This document shows positions 8,812-19,690 of a stretch of 64,000 bases of DNA, piece after piece. Below the pieces are notes generated by a model. It was given only the letters and a program-made list of their open reading frames with translations. It was not told the origin of the DNA and did not search any database. Source of the stretch: an uncultured Sphingomonas sp. (GTDB lineage Bacteria; Pseudomonadota; Alphaproteobacteria; Sphingomonadales; Sphingomonadaceae); the NCBI RefSeq assembly GCF_913778135.1, contig NZ_CAJYVU010000103.1, positions 1 through 64,000 of the forward strand, read 5' to 3'. A program made the position numbers and the translations under genes. The stretch's first letter is position 1. The number at the start of each line of letters is the position of its first letter.

Positions 8812-9623
8812 GGAGGCGCGATAGCGACGGTATCGATCTGAAGATAGGCGACCTCGACGGGTTCCCGGATGCTCCGACGGCTCGGGACCGTGCGCGGCTG
8901 CTCCAGGCGCGACGCCGCCGAGTCGAAAGCTCGAGCTCGGCGTCCGACGCGATCCGCTTGGTCGCTCTGCGCAACGAACTCTCGATGACTATCCGCTCGA
9001 TCTCCCCGCTTGCGCTGGTCGCGCTAGAGATGGAGGGGGCCTGCGTGAACGATCTCGTGTACGGGCTTCGACCGCGGTCGTCGGGTTGGCCCGGCGTGTC
9101 GCCTGATCGGTGGCGGCGCAAGCAATCGCCCAGTGACGACTTCCGTCGCCTCGTCGAGGACGATCACGGACTGCTTCCGCCCTGCTTGCTCTCCATGCGT
9201 TTTCCCGGGCCGCGGGGTCGCGCCGCCCTCTACCTGGCGGATCATTCGGTTGAGCTCTTCATGACCATCGGGCCGACGGAGATCATCACTCGACACGGTC
9301 TCGCTCAGGTGTGGCTCGGCTCCGAGGTTCCGGTTGCCATTCTGACGGGAATGGTTGGCCGAAGGCTTCGCGATCTGGTGGCGCATCGTCTGACCGAGAC
9401 GCTCGATCTCGTCGTGGTCGCGAGCAGGGCGTCGACGTCGAAGCGTTGCGGTCCGCTGCTCGTCGTCTCTTCGGGGTCTCAACCGTATTCCGTTCCCTGG
9501 CCTTGTCGGCCACTCAGCTTCGGCCCGTCGGCAACCGCACTACCTACTATGAGACGCCATGCCACCGTGGTCGCCCACGGAGATGCCGATTCGGTCGGTG
9601 ATCGCGCGCCTTGGATCGGTTGA
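8808..9623 (+). CDS. Hypothetical protein; GTG start overlaps upstream stop; 3' part may be frameshifted
   Basis: GTGA overlap with the upstream gene; coherent to about LVVVASRA, then another frame looks more protein-like. Confidence 0.4.
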   Translation: MRRRDSDGIDLKIGDLDGFPDAPTARDRARLLQARRRRVESSSSASDAIRLVALRNELSMTIRSISPLALVALEMEGACVNDLVYGLRPRSSGWPGVSPDRWRRKQSPSDDFRRLVEDDHGLLPPCLLSMRFPGPRGRAALYLADHSVELFMTIGPTEIITRHGLAQVWLGSEVPVAILTGMVGRRLRDLVAHRLTETLDLVVVASRASTSKRCGPLLVVSSGSQPYSVPWPCRPLSFGPSATALPTMRRHATVVAHGDADSVGDRAPWIG

Positions 9624-10511
9624 CGCTTAAATGGCCTCCATGCCGTCAGTCGGTGTGCGACCATTTGAACGCCGGCATCCTGCGAAACCACCCGTATCCT
9701 GCCGACAACCGGCGGTGCGGTCTTTTCTAGGAGGGCGACGCCTCCATCGTTGGTTACAGTCGCAGCAAGCACCTGAAGCGCCGCATCGGATCGCTCGGAG
9801 CTTCCCGCAAAGACACCGAACGCCGGGTGGTATCGCCGAACCTCGCCAGCGCCGAGCGCGAACGCGGCATAACCTCCCGTAAGGGCGGATCACGCTGGCC
9901 AGTCTCGCGGATGAGGTGTCTCCATGCTGGTGCCGCTAGCTCAGTCACCAAGGAGCCGTGGACATTAGTCGGGCCATCCCAAGCGACGAGCGACGCCAGG
10001 ATGCGTCGTACGGAGACCGCTTGATCAGATGATAGAACCGGCTTGGAATGGTTGGGGGAAGTGAAGCTATGTTGAAATCCGCGTTTATCAGAGTGGCCGT
10101 CGGTCTTGACGGACGCACCATAGCCGAGCGCAACGCGGTCGCGGTCTGCGTCAGCGGCCCCGCCACTTCGCTCAAACGATCCGGCGTTTTCGGCCGCGAC
10201 CGCCTGCTGAGTGAACGGCGACTCTCTGCGTCACGGCGCTCCGAACCGGACGTGCGGCATCGACCCAAAACGCTTCTGCGCAAAGCGCCATTCGGCCGCC
10301 GGCGCCGCAGCGAACCAACTGATCGGCGCTCGGCGAGTCCGGATGGATGGCGTCAGGGATCGGCGCGCGGCGCGAAATGGCCTTCAACTCGGCGCACGCC
10401 GTGCCCGTCCCGCCTCACCTACGGCAAGCGCCCCGTCCCCGCGCGGCGCTTGCCAGGTGCTTGCCAGCCTCGGAACGGCCCTTCGAAGCCCTCCGATAAC
10501 CTGTTGAAAAA

Positions 10512-10586
<75 letters not shown>

Positions 10587-10850
10587 ACTCGCGCCAAGTC
10601 GGCGACGGGAGGGCGCCTAAGAGCGGTTCGGCGCGCGATTGTCAAGGCGTGATCGGCGCTTTAGCGCGATTGCATGACCCGGCCCGCTTCATGACCAAGC
10701 TTGACGATCGCGCCGCCCGACTGGCGGAACAGCTGCGCGCCAACCTGCGCCGCCGCAAGGCGCAGGCGCGCGCGAGCCGTGACGACGCGGATGCGTCCGC
10801 AACGCCAACTGAGCCGCGCCGCACGCCCGAGTAGCGGCGGCGCGGACAGG

Positions 10851-12650
10851 TCACGCGGCGATCGGGGCGCATTTCTCCACCAGCCATGCGCGGTCCTCCG
10901 CCGGTAGAACGGGGCCGAGCGTGTCAGCCACCCGCGCGTGATAGGCGTCGAGCCAGGTACGTTCCTCGACCGACAGCAGCGCGGCATCGATCAGGTCGCG
11001 CTCGATCGGCGCCAGCGTCAGCGTCTCAAACGCGAGCATCGTCGCCTCGCCACCGGGAAGGTCGCGTTCGACAACCAGCAGCAGGTTTTCGATGCGGATA
11101 CCGTACTCGCCCGCCTTGTAATAACCGGGTTCGTTCGACAGGATCATGCCGGCGCGTAGCGGCTCCTGCGGGCCGCCACCGGGATAGCTGGGCTTGGCGA
11201 TCCGCGCCGGACCCTCGTGCACCGCCAGGAAGCTGCCGACCCCGTGCCCGGTGCCGTGCGCGAAATCCAACCCCGCGGCCCAGAGCGGCAGGCGCGCGAG
11301 CGCGTCGAGCTGCTGGCCGCTAGTGCCCGGCGGGAAGGTCGCGGTGGCGAGCGCGATATGGCCTTTCAGCACCCGGGTGTAGCGGTCGCGCATTTCGGGC
11401 GTCGGCGCGCCCACGGGCACGACGCGGGTCACGTCGGTGGTCCCGTCGACATACTGGCCGCCTGAATCGATCAGGTACAGCTGCCCCGGCTCGATCCTGA
11501 GGTTAGACTCCTCCGTCACGTGATAATGCGGGATCGCGCCGTGCGGGCCGGTCGCGGAGATGGCGTCGAACGACAGGTCGCGGAGTTGACCGCCTTCCTC
11601 GCGGAACTGCTGCAACCGTGCGGCGGCGGACAATTCGGTCTGCCCACCACCCGGCGCCTCCGCCGCGATCCAGCGCAGGAAACGCGTCAGCGCGGCGCCG
11701 TCGCGCAGGCTGGCGGCACGGTGGCCCGCGATCTCGGCCGCATTCTTGGTCGCTTTCGGGATGATCGTCGGATCGCGGAGCGACACCGCCGTGCCGCCGC
11801 CCGCCTCGACCGCGTCGAAGATCGCCGACACTGCGAGTGCGGGATCGACCGCGACGCGCTTGCCCGCGAAGCGCGCGAGCGCGGGGGCGAAATCGGTGCG
11901 ATCGTGGACGCGAACCGCATTGCCCAGGTGCTGGTGCACCGCGTCGGTCATCTTCTCGGGCGCGACGAACAGGTCCGCGGTGCCGTCTGCGCCGACGATC
12001 GTGTAGGCGAGCGCGACCGGCGTGCGCGATACGTCCTCGCCCCGAACATTGAGCAGCCAGGCGGTCGAGTCGAGCGCGGGGATCACCACCGCGTCGGCAC
12101 CAACCTCGCCGAGCCAATCAGCAACGCGCGCGCGCTTCGCGGCCGAGCTTTCCCCGGCATGGTCGTCGGTGTGGACGGCTAACGGCGCGAGCGAGGGCGC
12201 CGGGCGATCGTCCCACACCGCGTCGATCGGATTGGATTCGACTGCGACGAGCGTCGCACCCTTGGCGGACAGCGCCGCGCGAGTCTGCTCCACCCAAGCG
12301 CGTGTGTGGAGCCACGGATCGTAGCCGACGCGCGCACCTTCGCCGACGTTTGCGGCCAGCCATTCGGCGACATTGTTCTCCGGCACCGCGACATATTGCC
12401 AGTCCTCGGCCGATACCTGCTCGCGCACCTGGATGGTGTAGCGTCCGTCGGTGAAGATCGCCGCCGTGTCCGGCAGCACCGCCGCTGCCCCCGCCGACCC
12501 GCCGAACCCCGTCAGCCAGCCGAGCCGCTGCGCGTAACCGCCGACATATTCGCTCATATATTCGTCGGTCAACGGCACGACGAAGCCGTCGAGGTGCTGG
12601 CGGGCGAGCTCGTCGCGCAAGGAGGCGAGGCGGGCGGAGTGGGTCGACAT
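10851..12650 (-). CDS. pepP: Xaa-Pro aminopeptidase P family (M24)
   Basis: Creatinase N-domain plus M24 motifs (DSGGQYVDGTTDVTR, GTGHGVGSFLAVHEGP, SNEPGYY). Confidence 0.93.
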   Translation of the reverse strand: MSTHSARLASLRDELARQHLDGFVVPLTDEYMSEYVGGYAQRLGWLTGFGGSAGAAAVLPDTAAIFTDGRYTIQVREQVSAEDWQYVAVPENNVAEWLAANVGEGARVGYDPWLHTRAWVEQTRAALSAKGATLVAVESNPIDAVWDDRPAPSLAPLAVHTDDHAGESSAAKRARVADWLGEVGADAVVIPALDSTAWLLNVRGEDVSRTPVALAYTIVGADGTADLFVAPEKMTDAVHQHLGNAVRVHDRTDFAPALARFAGKRVAVDPALAVSAIFDAVEAGGGTAVSLRDPTIIPKATKNAAEIAGHRAASLRDGAALTRFLRWIAAEAPGGGQTELSAAARLQQFREEGGQLRDLSFDAISATGPHGAIPHYHVTEESNLRIEPGQLYLIDSGGQYVDGTTDVTRVVPVGAPTPEMRDRYTRVLKGHIALATATFPPGTSGQQLDALARLPLWAAGLDFAHGTGHGVGSFLAVHEGPARIAKPSYPGGGPQEPLRAGMILSNEPGYYKAGEYGIRIENLLLVVERDLPGGEATMLAFETLTLAPIERDLIDAALLSVEERTWLDAYHARVADTLGPVLPAEDRAWLVEKCAPIAA

Positions 12651-12834
12651 GGATATTCACCGGATGCTGCGGGTTGATAGACGACCATGTGCCAGAGCAA
12701 ACCCTGTCGCGCCAACCCGGCAGCGTCGAACGGGCGTCGCGCCGCCGGGCTTGACCGCGTGAAAGCGCCTCTGTCATCATGCCGTCATCCCCGCTCGCCA
12801 CAGCGGGCACGAGCGATGACTAGGGGGATCTGAC

Positions 12835-13401
12835 GTGTTCCATCCCGATCTGATGCGCCATCCGGACTCCTGCCCGACGCTGGTGCTGAACGCCGATTAT
12901 ACGCCGCTGTCTTATTATCCCCTGAGCATCTGGCCGTGGCAGACCGCGATCAAGGCGGTGTTCCTCGACCGTGTCGATATCGTCGCGCATTACGAGCGCG
13001 AGGTGCACAGCCCCACTCACACGATCAAGCTGCCCTCGGTCATCGCCTTGAAGCAGTTCGTCCGGCCGTCGCAATTCCCCGCCTTCACGCGCTTCAACCT
13101 GTTTTTGCGCGACAAGTTCGAGTGCCAATATTGCGGTCACGGGCGCGACCTGACGTTCGATCACGTCATCCCGCGCGCGCAAGGCGGGCGCACGACGTGG
13201 GAGAATGTCGTCACCGCCTGCTCGCCCTGCAACCTGAAGAAAGGTGGCCGCACGCCGAAGCAGGCGCACATGCCGCTGTTCCTGGAGCCGATCCGCCCGA
13301 CCAGCTGGCAGTTGCAGGAGCATGGCCGGCGCTTCCCCCCCAATTATCTGCACGCGACGTGGCGCGATTGGCTCTATTGGGACGTTGAGCTCGAGGCCTG
13401 A
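12835..13401 (+). CDS. HNH endonuclease
   Basis: CQYCGHGRDLTFDHVIPRAQGGRTTWENVVTACSPCNLKKGGRTPKQA. Confidence 0.93.
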   Translation: MFHPDLMRHPDSCPTLVLNADYTPLSYYPLSIWPWQTAIKAVFLDRVDIVAHYEREVHSPTHTIKLPSVIALKQFVRPSQFPAFTRFNLFLRDKFECQYCGHGRDLTFDHVIPRAQGGRTTWENVVTACSPCNLKKGGRTPKQAHMPLFLEPIRPTSWQLQEHGRRFPPNYLHATWRDWLYWDVELEA

Positions 13402-13440
13402 CGCGATCTGGTCGGGTTTCGAGGTCGATCAAAAGGGGAC

Positions 13441-13881
13441 GTGATGCGGTTGTTGCTGGTTGGCGGGTGCGCGCTCGCGCTGGTGGCCTGTTCGGGCAAG
13501 TCGGCGGACGAGAAGGCAATGCAGAACGCCGAACTCGCGAACTACACCCCGCCCTTCGTCATGTCGCGGCTCGACTTCGGCGGCGTGATCGAGCGGCGTT
13601 TTCGTCGGCTCGACGCCAACAGCGACGACAGGCTGGAACCGAGCGAGATCTCGCCGCGCCGCCGCGACTTCGTGATGCAGTTTGACACGAACAAGGACGG
13701 GTTCATCAGTTCCGATGAGTGGAGCCGCGGGATGCTCGCCTGGTTCGACCGGCAGGACCTGAATCACGACGGCACCGTCACGAGCGACGAGCGTGAGCGC
13801 GCGCGTGAACTGAACGACGCCGACCTGCCCACACCCGATGACGAGCCCGCGAACAACAGCACGGCTGCTGCGGCGGGCTAA
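13441..13881 (+). CDS. EF-hand domain lipoprotein
   Basis: Lipobox-like LVACSG and DANSDDRLEPSE / DTNKDGFISSDE / DLNHDGTVTSDE loops. Confidence 0.85.
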   Translation: MMRLLLVGGCALALVACSGKSADEKAMQNAELANYTPPFVMSRLDFGGVIERRFRRLDANSDDRLEPSEISPRRRDFVMQFDTNKDGFISSDEWSRGMLAWFDRQDLNHDGTVTSDERERARELNDADLPTPDDEPANNSTAAAAG

Positions 13882-13950
13882 AGCTGGGGTAAACACCGGC
13901 GACGGCGATCGGTGGTTGACCGCGTCGGTGGTGCGACGCAGCATGGCGGC

Positions 13951-16617
13951 ATGACCCTGCCTCCGATCACCAACAACCCCGACGTGCGCTATCTCGGTCG
14001 CGTGCTCGGCGACGTTATTCGCGCCTACGGAGGCGAGAAATTGTACGAGCGGACGGAGGCGATCCGATCCGCCTCGGTCGAGCGGCATCGCGGCGGCGAC
14101 GCGTCGCCCGACGCCGAGCTAGGTGCGCTCGACCTCGACGAGACGCTCGACTTCGTGCGCGGGTTCATGCTGTTCTCGATGCTCGCCAATCTGGCCGAGG
14201 ACCGGCAGGGGTTCGCCGCGGAGAAAGGCGCCGACATGGCCGCCGCGCTGGAGCGGCTGGCGGGTGAGGGGATCGACCGCGACGCGGTGATCGCGCTGCT
14301 CGACCACGCGCTCGTCGCGCCCGTGCTGACCGCGCACCCGACCGAAGTGCGGCGCAAGAGCATGATCGACCACCGCAACCGGATCGCGCAGCTGATGGCG
14401 ATGCGCGACCGCGGCGCCGAGGTGACACCCGAGGGCGATCTGGTTGACGAGGCGATCGTGCGGCAGGTCGCATTGCTGTGGCAGACGCGCGTCCTCCGGC
14501 GCGAACGGCTCTACGTGGTCGACGAAGTCGAAACCGCGCTCAGTTACCTGCGCGACGTGTTCCTGCCGGTCATCCCCGCGCTCTACCAGCGCTGGGACCG
14601 CGCGCTGGGCACGCGCGTGCCGTCGTTCCTGCGCCCGGGAAGCTGGATCGGCGGCGACCGCGACGGCAATCCGTTCGTCACTGCGGACTCGCTTCGCACC
14701 GCGCTCGCACGCGCGTCGGAGGCGGTGCTGGGCTTCTACCTCGAACAGCTGCACGCCATGGGGCAGGAGCTGTCGATCTCGACCAATCACGCCGCGGTCG
14801 ATGGCGAGGTCGCGCGACTGGCCGAGGCGAGCGGCGACGTGGCCGAGAGCCGCAGCGACGAGCCTTATCGCCGCGCGCTATCGGGCATCTACGCGCGCAC
14901 CGCAGCAACCTTTGCCAAGCTGGTCGGCAAGCCTGCGCCGCGGCCGGGTGCGCTCAAGGGCGAACCTTACGGCGATCCCGCTGCCCTGCGCGCCGATCTG
15001 GTCGCGATTGCGCGCCCGCTGGCGCATGGCGGTGACGGGCTGCTCGGCACCGGCGGCGCGATCGGGCGACTGATCCGCGCAGTCGACGTGTTCGGCTTTC
15101 ATCTGGCGACCCTCGACCTGCGGCAGAACAGCGCGGTGCACGAGCGCGTCGTGGCGGAGATGCTGCGCGTCGCTGGCGTGTGCGACGACTATGCGACGCT
15201 TGACGAGGATGAGCGCGTTGCGCTGCTCAGGCGCGAACTCGCCAGTCCGCGCCCGCTCACCTCGCGCTTCGCCGATTACTCGGACGAGACCGCGGGCGAA
15301 CTCGCGATCGTTCAGGCCGCGGCGGACGCGCACCGAGCCTACGGACCGGCGTGCATCCGCCAGTACATCGTGTCGATGTGCACCTCGGTCAGCGACCTGC
15401 TCGAGGTTCACCTGCTGCTCAAGGAAGTCGGGCTCTACCGGCCGGGCGATCCGGCCACCGCCGACGTGATGGCGGTACCGTTGTTCGAGACGATCGGCGA
15501 CCTGGAGGCCGCGCCGGCAGTAATGACCGCCTGGTTCGCCATTCCCGAGGTCGCCGCGATTGCCACCACGCGTGGCCATCAAGAGGTGATGATCGGCTAT
15601 TCCGACAGCAACAAGGACGGCGGCTATCTGACCTCGACGTGGCAATTGTCGAAGGCGTCGACCGCGCTCAAGCCCGTGTTCGAGGCCGCGGGCGTCGGTA
15701 TGCAGCTGTTCCACGGGCGCGGCGGCGCGGTCGGGCGCGGCGGCGGCTCGTCGTTCGCCGCGATCCGCGCGCAACCGCCGGGCACCGTGCAGGGCCGCAT
15801 CCGCATCACCGAACAGGGTGAGGTGATCGCGGGCAAGTACGGCACGCGCGAGAGTGCGATGACCAATCTCGAGGCGATGGCGTCGGCGACCCTGCTCACC
15901 AGTCTCGAACCCGCGCCTTTGTCGAACAGCGAGAACGAGACGTTCGGCGCTGCGATGGACCGCATCTCCGACGCGGCGTTTCGCGCCTATCGCGGGCTGG
16001 TGTACGAGACCGAAGGATTCCGCACCTTCTTCCGCCAGATGACGCCGATTGCCGAGATCGCGGGATTGAAGATCGGCAGCCGTCCGGCCAGCCGCAAAAA
16101 GTCGGACGCGATCGAGGATCTGCGCGCGATTCCCTGGGTGTTCAGCTGGGCGCAGGCACGCGTGATGCTGCCGGGCTGGTACGGGGTCGGGCAGGCGCTC
16201 GGCCAGTTCGAAGACCGCGCGCTGCTCAAGGAGATGGCGGAGGCTTGGCCGCTGTTCGGCGCCACCCTCGCCAACATGGAGATGGTGCTGGCGAAGTCCG
16301 ACATGGCGCTTGCCGCCCGCTACGCGGGGCTGGTCGAGGACGGTGCTTTGCGCGACCGCGTGTTCGGCCGCATCCGCGACGACTGGCACCTGACCCGCGA
16401 CCAGTTGCTCGAGGTGACGAGCCAGGCGCGCTTGCTCGAGAAGCACCCCGCGCTCGACGCGTCGATCCGGTTGCGTCTGCCCTATATCGAGCCGCTCAAC
16501 CTGCTCCAGATTGAGCTGATCAAGCGCAACCGCGCTGGCGAGGACGATGCGCGGGTGCGTGAGGGTATCCTGCTGTCGATCAACGCAATCGCGACCGCGC
16601 TGCGTAATTCTGGATGA
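13951..16617 (+). CDS. ppc: Phosphoenolpyruvate carboxylase
   Basis: VLTAHPTEVRRKSMIDHRNRI, GYSDSNKDGGYLTSTW, FHGRGGAVGRGGG motifs. Confidence 0.97.
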   Translation: MTLPPITNNPDVRYLGRVLGDVIRAYGGEKLYERTEAIRSASVERHRGGDASPDAELGALDLDETLDFVRGFMLFSMLANLAEDRQGFAAEKGADMAAALERLAGEGIDRDAVIALLDHALVAPVLTAHPTEVRRKSMIDHRNRIAQLMAMRDRGAEVTPEGDLVDEAIVRQVALLWQTRVLRRERLYVVDEVETALSYLRDVFLPVIPALYQRWDRALGTRVPSFLRPGSWIGGDRDGNPFVTADSLRTALARASEAVLGFYLEQLHAMGQELSISTNHAAVDGEVARLAEASGDVAESRSDEPYRRALSGIYARTAATFAKLVGKPAPRPGALKGEPYGDPAALRADLVAIARPLAHGGDGLLGTGGAIGRLIRAVDVFGFHLATLDLRQNSAVHERVVAEMLRVAGVCDDYATLDEDERVALLRRELASPRPLTSRFADYSDETAGELAIVQAAADAHRAYGPACIRQYIVSMCTSVSDLLEVHLLLKEVGLYRPGDPATADVMAVPLFETIGDLEAAPAVMTAWFAIPEVAAIATTRGHQEVMIGYSDSNKDGGYLTSTWQLSKASTALKPVFEAAGVGMQLFHGRGGAVGRGGGSSFAAIRAQPPGTVQGRIRITEQGEVIAGKYGTRESAMTNLEAMASATLLTSLEPAPLSNSENETFGAAMDRISDAAFRAYRGLVYETEGFRTFFRQMTPIAEIAGLKIGSRPASRKKSDAIEDLRAIPWVFSWAQARVMLPGWYGVGQALGQFEDRALLKEMAEAWPLFGATLANMEMVLAKSDMALAARYAGLVEDGALRDRVFGRIRDDWHLTRDQLLEVTSQARLLEKHPALDASIRLRLPYIEPLNLLQIELIKRNRAGEDDARVREGILLSINAIATALRNSG

Positions 16618-16698
16618 GGCTGGCCTGTTCTCGGGTCAGCTCAGAAGGACGTGATCGGCTCGCCGCCGCTGGGTCGCGAACTTAACTGTTCGCCGGCT

Positions 16699-16824
16699 TC
16701 ACGCCAGACCCAGCCCAAATGCCAGCGCCGCGCCGATGCCCAGCGTGCAGGCGGACAGCAGCAAGGTCGCGCCGAACTCCAGCTCGCTCCAGGCGCGACA
16801 CACCCGGTGATCCCAGTGTTCCAT
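16699..16824 (-). CDS. Small (41 aa) putative membrane protein
   Basis: MEHWDHRVCRAWSELEFGATLLLSACTLGIGAALAFGLGLA*, one predicted TM helix. Confidence 0.4.
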   Translation of the reverse strand: MEHWDHRVCRAWSELEFGATLLLSACTLGIGAALAFGLGLA

Positions 16825-16936
16825 TATCCTTCTCCCGGCGCGCTTCCCTTGTCGGTGATCGTCGCCAGTGCGGAAGGTTCTCCAATCGCCCGTGCGGGTC
16901 AAGACAGCCTTGCTGACGTGGAACCGCGCGCCGGCA

Positions 16937-19549
16937 TCACCCCTCCAGGCTCTTCGACGCCTGCTCGAACAGGTCCTTCGACAGGCCGGGATGCGCGACG
17001 ATACGCTCCAGCTCGGCCCGCATCAGCGCGGCGCGGGTCGGATCGAAGCGGCGCCAGCGCCCCAAGGGAGGCAGCAGCTTCGCCGCGGTCTGCGGGTTGA
17101 GCGCGTCGAGCGCGATCAGCTGGTCGGCGAGCCACCGATAGCCTGCACCACCCTTCGCGTGGAACGCGCGCTGGTTGACGCCGAACGCTCCGATCAGCGA
17201 GCGCGCGCGGTTTGGATTGGCGAGCGAGAAATCGGGGTGGCGCGCGAGCTCGTCGACCAGCGCGGGGGTATCGTCGGCGGAGGACAGCGCCTGCGTCTGG
17301 AACCACTTGTCGAGCACCAGCGAATTACCCTGGTACCGCTGGTAGAAGATGTCGAGCGCGGCGTCGCGCTCTTCTGAATGGCTACCGACGAGCGTGGTGA
17401 GCGCGCCCTGCCGATCGGTCATATTGTCGGCGTCGGCGAACTGCGCATAGGCGAGCTTTGCCGCGTCGTCCGCACCGGACGCCGCAATATAGCCGAGTGC
17501 GACGTTGCGCAGCCGCCGCCGGCCCTTGTCCTCGGGCGTATAGGCGTAGGCGCGGCCGCTGCCCGCCTCGTACGCGGTGCGCCAGCGCGCCTCCAACTCA
17601 AGCCCGAGATCGCGGCGCAGCGCCTCGCGCGCGGCGTGGATCGCGTCCGGGTCGACCGTCGACAATTGGTCGCCGACGAAGCTCTCCGACGGTAGCAGCA
17701 CCGCTTCGGCGACGAACGCGGGGTCGAGTTCGGGATTGTCGAGTGTGTCGGCAACCGCGGCGATCACCGCGTCGTGATCGGCCTTGCCCTCGATCGTCGC
17801 GGCGACGAGCGTGTCGAGCATCAGCTGCTGCATCGCCTCATAGCGCGCGAACGGATCGTCGTCGTGGCGCGCGAGGAAAGCGAGATCGGCGGCGGTGCGG
17901 TCGCTCTCGATCACGACCGGCGCGGAGAAGCCGCGGTTGAGCGAGACGATCGGCCGCTCGGCAATCGTCTCGAACGTCACGCTGGCGCTCGCGTCCGACA
18001 GGATGACGAGCTGCTCCTCGGTGAGCGCATCCCCCGTCTCGGCACCGAACAGGCGTATCTTGAGCGGCAATACCTGCGGCAGTTTGTTCGACTGCCCCGG
18101 CGTGTCGGGCACCTTTTGCGCAAGGTTGACCGTCGCGCGGCCCGAACCCGGCTCGTGCTCCAGCGACACCGACACGCGCGGGGTACCTGCCTGGGAGTAC
18201 CACAAGCGGAACTGCGACAGGTCGACCCCGCCCGCTTCCTCCATGCAGGCGACGTAATCCTCGCAGGTCGCCGCCGTGCCGTCGAAGCGGTCGAAATACA
18301 GGTCGGTTGCCGCGCGGAAGCGGTCCGGCCCCAGGATCGTCGCCATCATGCGGATCAGCTCCGCACCCTTGTTGTAGATCGTGGCGGTATAGAAATTGGA
18401 GATTTCAAGGTAGCTTTCCGGGCGGACCGGGTGCGCCAGCGGGCTTGCGTCCTCCGGGAATTGCCCGGCGCGCAGGCCGCGCACATCCTCGATCCGCTTG
18501 ACCGCGGCCGAACCCTGGTCGGCCGAGAAGCCCTGGTCCCGGTAGACGGTGAAGCCTTCCTTCAAGGAAAGCTGGAACCAGTCGCGGCAGGTGATGCGGT
18601 TGCCCGACCAATTGTGGAAATATTCGTGCGCGACGACTGCCGCAATCGCGTCGTAATCGTAATCGGTGGCTGTGTCGGGATCGGCGAGGATGTAGCGGCT
18701 GTTGAAGATGTTCAGCCCCTTGTTCTCCATCGCGCCGAAGTTGAAGTCGTCGACCGCAACGATGTTGAACACGTCGAGGTCATATTCGCGGCCGTAGACG
18801 CGCTCGTCCCACGCCATCGACAGCTTCAATGCGTGGAGCGCATGGTCGGTCTTGGCGAGGTCCGCCTCGCGCACCCAGATGCCGAGTTCGACCGTGCGGC
18901 CCGAGCGCGTGGTGAACGTGCCGCGGTTGACCGCCAGATCGCCCGCGACCAACGCGAACAGATAGGATGACTTGGGGAATGGATCGTGCCACTCGGCCCA
19001 GTGGTTGCCGTCGTCGTTATCGCCCTGCGCCACCGGATCGCCGTTGGCGAGCAGCACGGGAAAGCGCGCCTTGTCCGCGGTCATCCGCACCGAATAGGTC
19101 GACAGAACGTCGGGGCGGTCGGGAAAATAGGTGATGCGCCGAAATCCTTCCGCCTCGCACTGCGTGCACAGGTTGCCGCCGCTCGCGTATAATCCCATCA
19201 GCTGCGTGTTGCGCTCGGGCGCGATCTCGACCTCGGTCTCGATCACGTGGGCGTCGCCGGGCAGGGGAAGGACGAGCTGCTCGCCCTCGATACGCCAGTC
19301 GTTGACCGACACGCCGTCGACCGCCACCGACACGATCCGCTGTCCCGCACCATCGAGCCGCAGCGGCAGGTCGTGCGCACCCGATCGCTCGACCGACAGC
19401 CGCGCGCGCACGCGCGTCACCGCGGGATCGAGCGCGAAGTCGAGCGTGGTCGTCGGCACCGTCCAGGCGGGGGCGGTGTAATCCTCGCGCCGGATCACCG
19501 CAGGTGCGGACGGGGCAGGGGTCAAGGCGGCGTGCGTGGCGTCGAGCAT
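16937..19549 (-). CDS. pepN: Aminopeptidase N (M1)
   Basis: GAMENKGLNIFNSRYIL, VVAHEYFHNWSGNRITCRDWFQLSLKEGFTVYRDQ. Confidence 0.96.
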   Translation of the reverse strand: MLDATHAALTPAPSAPAVIRREDYTAPAWTVPTTTLDFALDPAVTRVRARLSVERSGAHDLPLRLDGAGQRIVSVAVDGVSVNDWRIEGEQLVLPLPGDAHVIETEVEIAPERNTQLMGLYASGGNLCTQCEAEGFRRITYFPDRPDVLSTYSVRMTADKARFPVLLANGDPVAQGDNDDGNHWAEWHDPFPKSSYLFALVAGDLAVNRGTFTTRSGRTVELGIWVREADLAKTDHALHALKLSMAWDERVYGREYDLDVFNIVAVDDFNFGAMENKGLNIFNSRYILADPDTATDYDYDAIAAVVAHEYFHNWSGNRITCRDWFQLSLKEGFTVYRDQGFSADQGSAAVKRIEDVRGLRAGQFPEDASPLAHPVRPESYLEISNFYTATIYNKGAELIRMMATILGPDRFRAATDLYFDRFDGTAATCEDYVACMEEAGGVDLSQFRLWYSQAGTPRVSVSLEHEPGSGRATVNLAQKVPDTPGQSNKLPQVLPLKIRLFGAETGDALTEEQLVILSDASASVTFETIAERPIVSLNRGFSAPVVIESDRTAADLAFLARHDDDPFARYEAMQQLMLDTLVAATIEGKADHDAVIAAVADTLDNPELDPAFVAEAVLLPSESFVGDQLSTVDPDAIHAAREALRRDLGLELEARWRTAYEAGSGRAYAYTPEDKGRRRLRNVALGYIAASGADDAAKLAYAQFADADNMTDRQGALTTLVGSHSEERDAALDIFYQRYQGNSLVLDKWFQTQALSSADDTPALVDELARHPDFSLANPNRARSLIGAFGVNQRAFHAKGGAGYRWLADQLIALDALNPQTAAKLLPPLGRWRRFDPTRAALMRAELERIVAHPGLSKDLFEQASKSLEG

Positions 19550-19690
19550 GACGGTTCCTATCATCGGCGGACGCCAAGGTTCCATAGCCAAGCCATGGAT
19601 GCCGCGATCTCCTTGGCCCTCCGGCAGCGGGGTTGCGCGCCCGTGGCGGGCTGCTAGGCCCGATCGTGAGAACAAGGAGAGCGAAAAATC

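Noticed and set aside
14878-16446. 522-aa minus-strand ORF opposite ppc
   Set aside because: Antisense to phosphoenolpyruvate carboxylase motifs; no coherent protein features
17774-18970. 398-aa plus-strand ORF opposite pepN
   Set aside because: Antisense shadow of the M1 aminopeptidase
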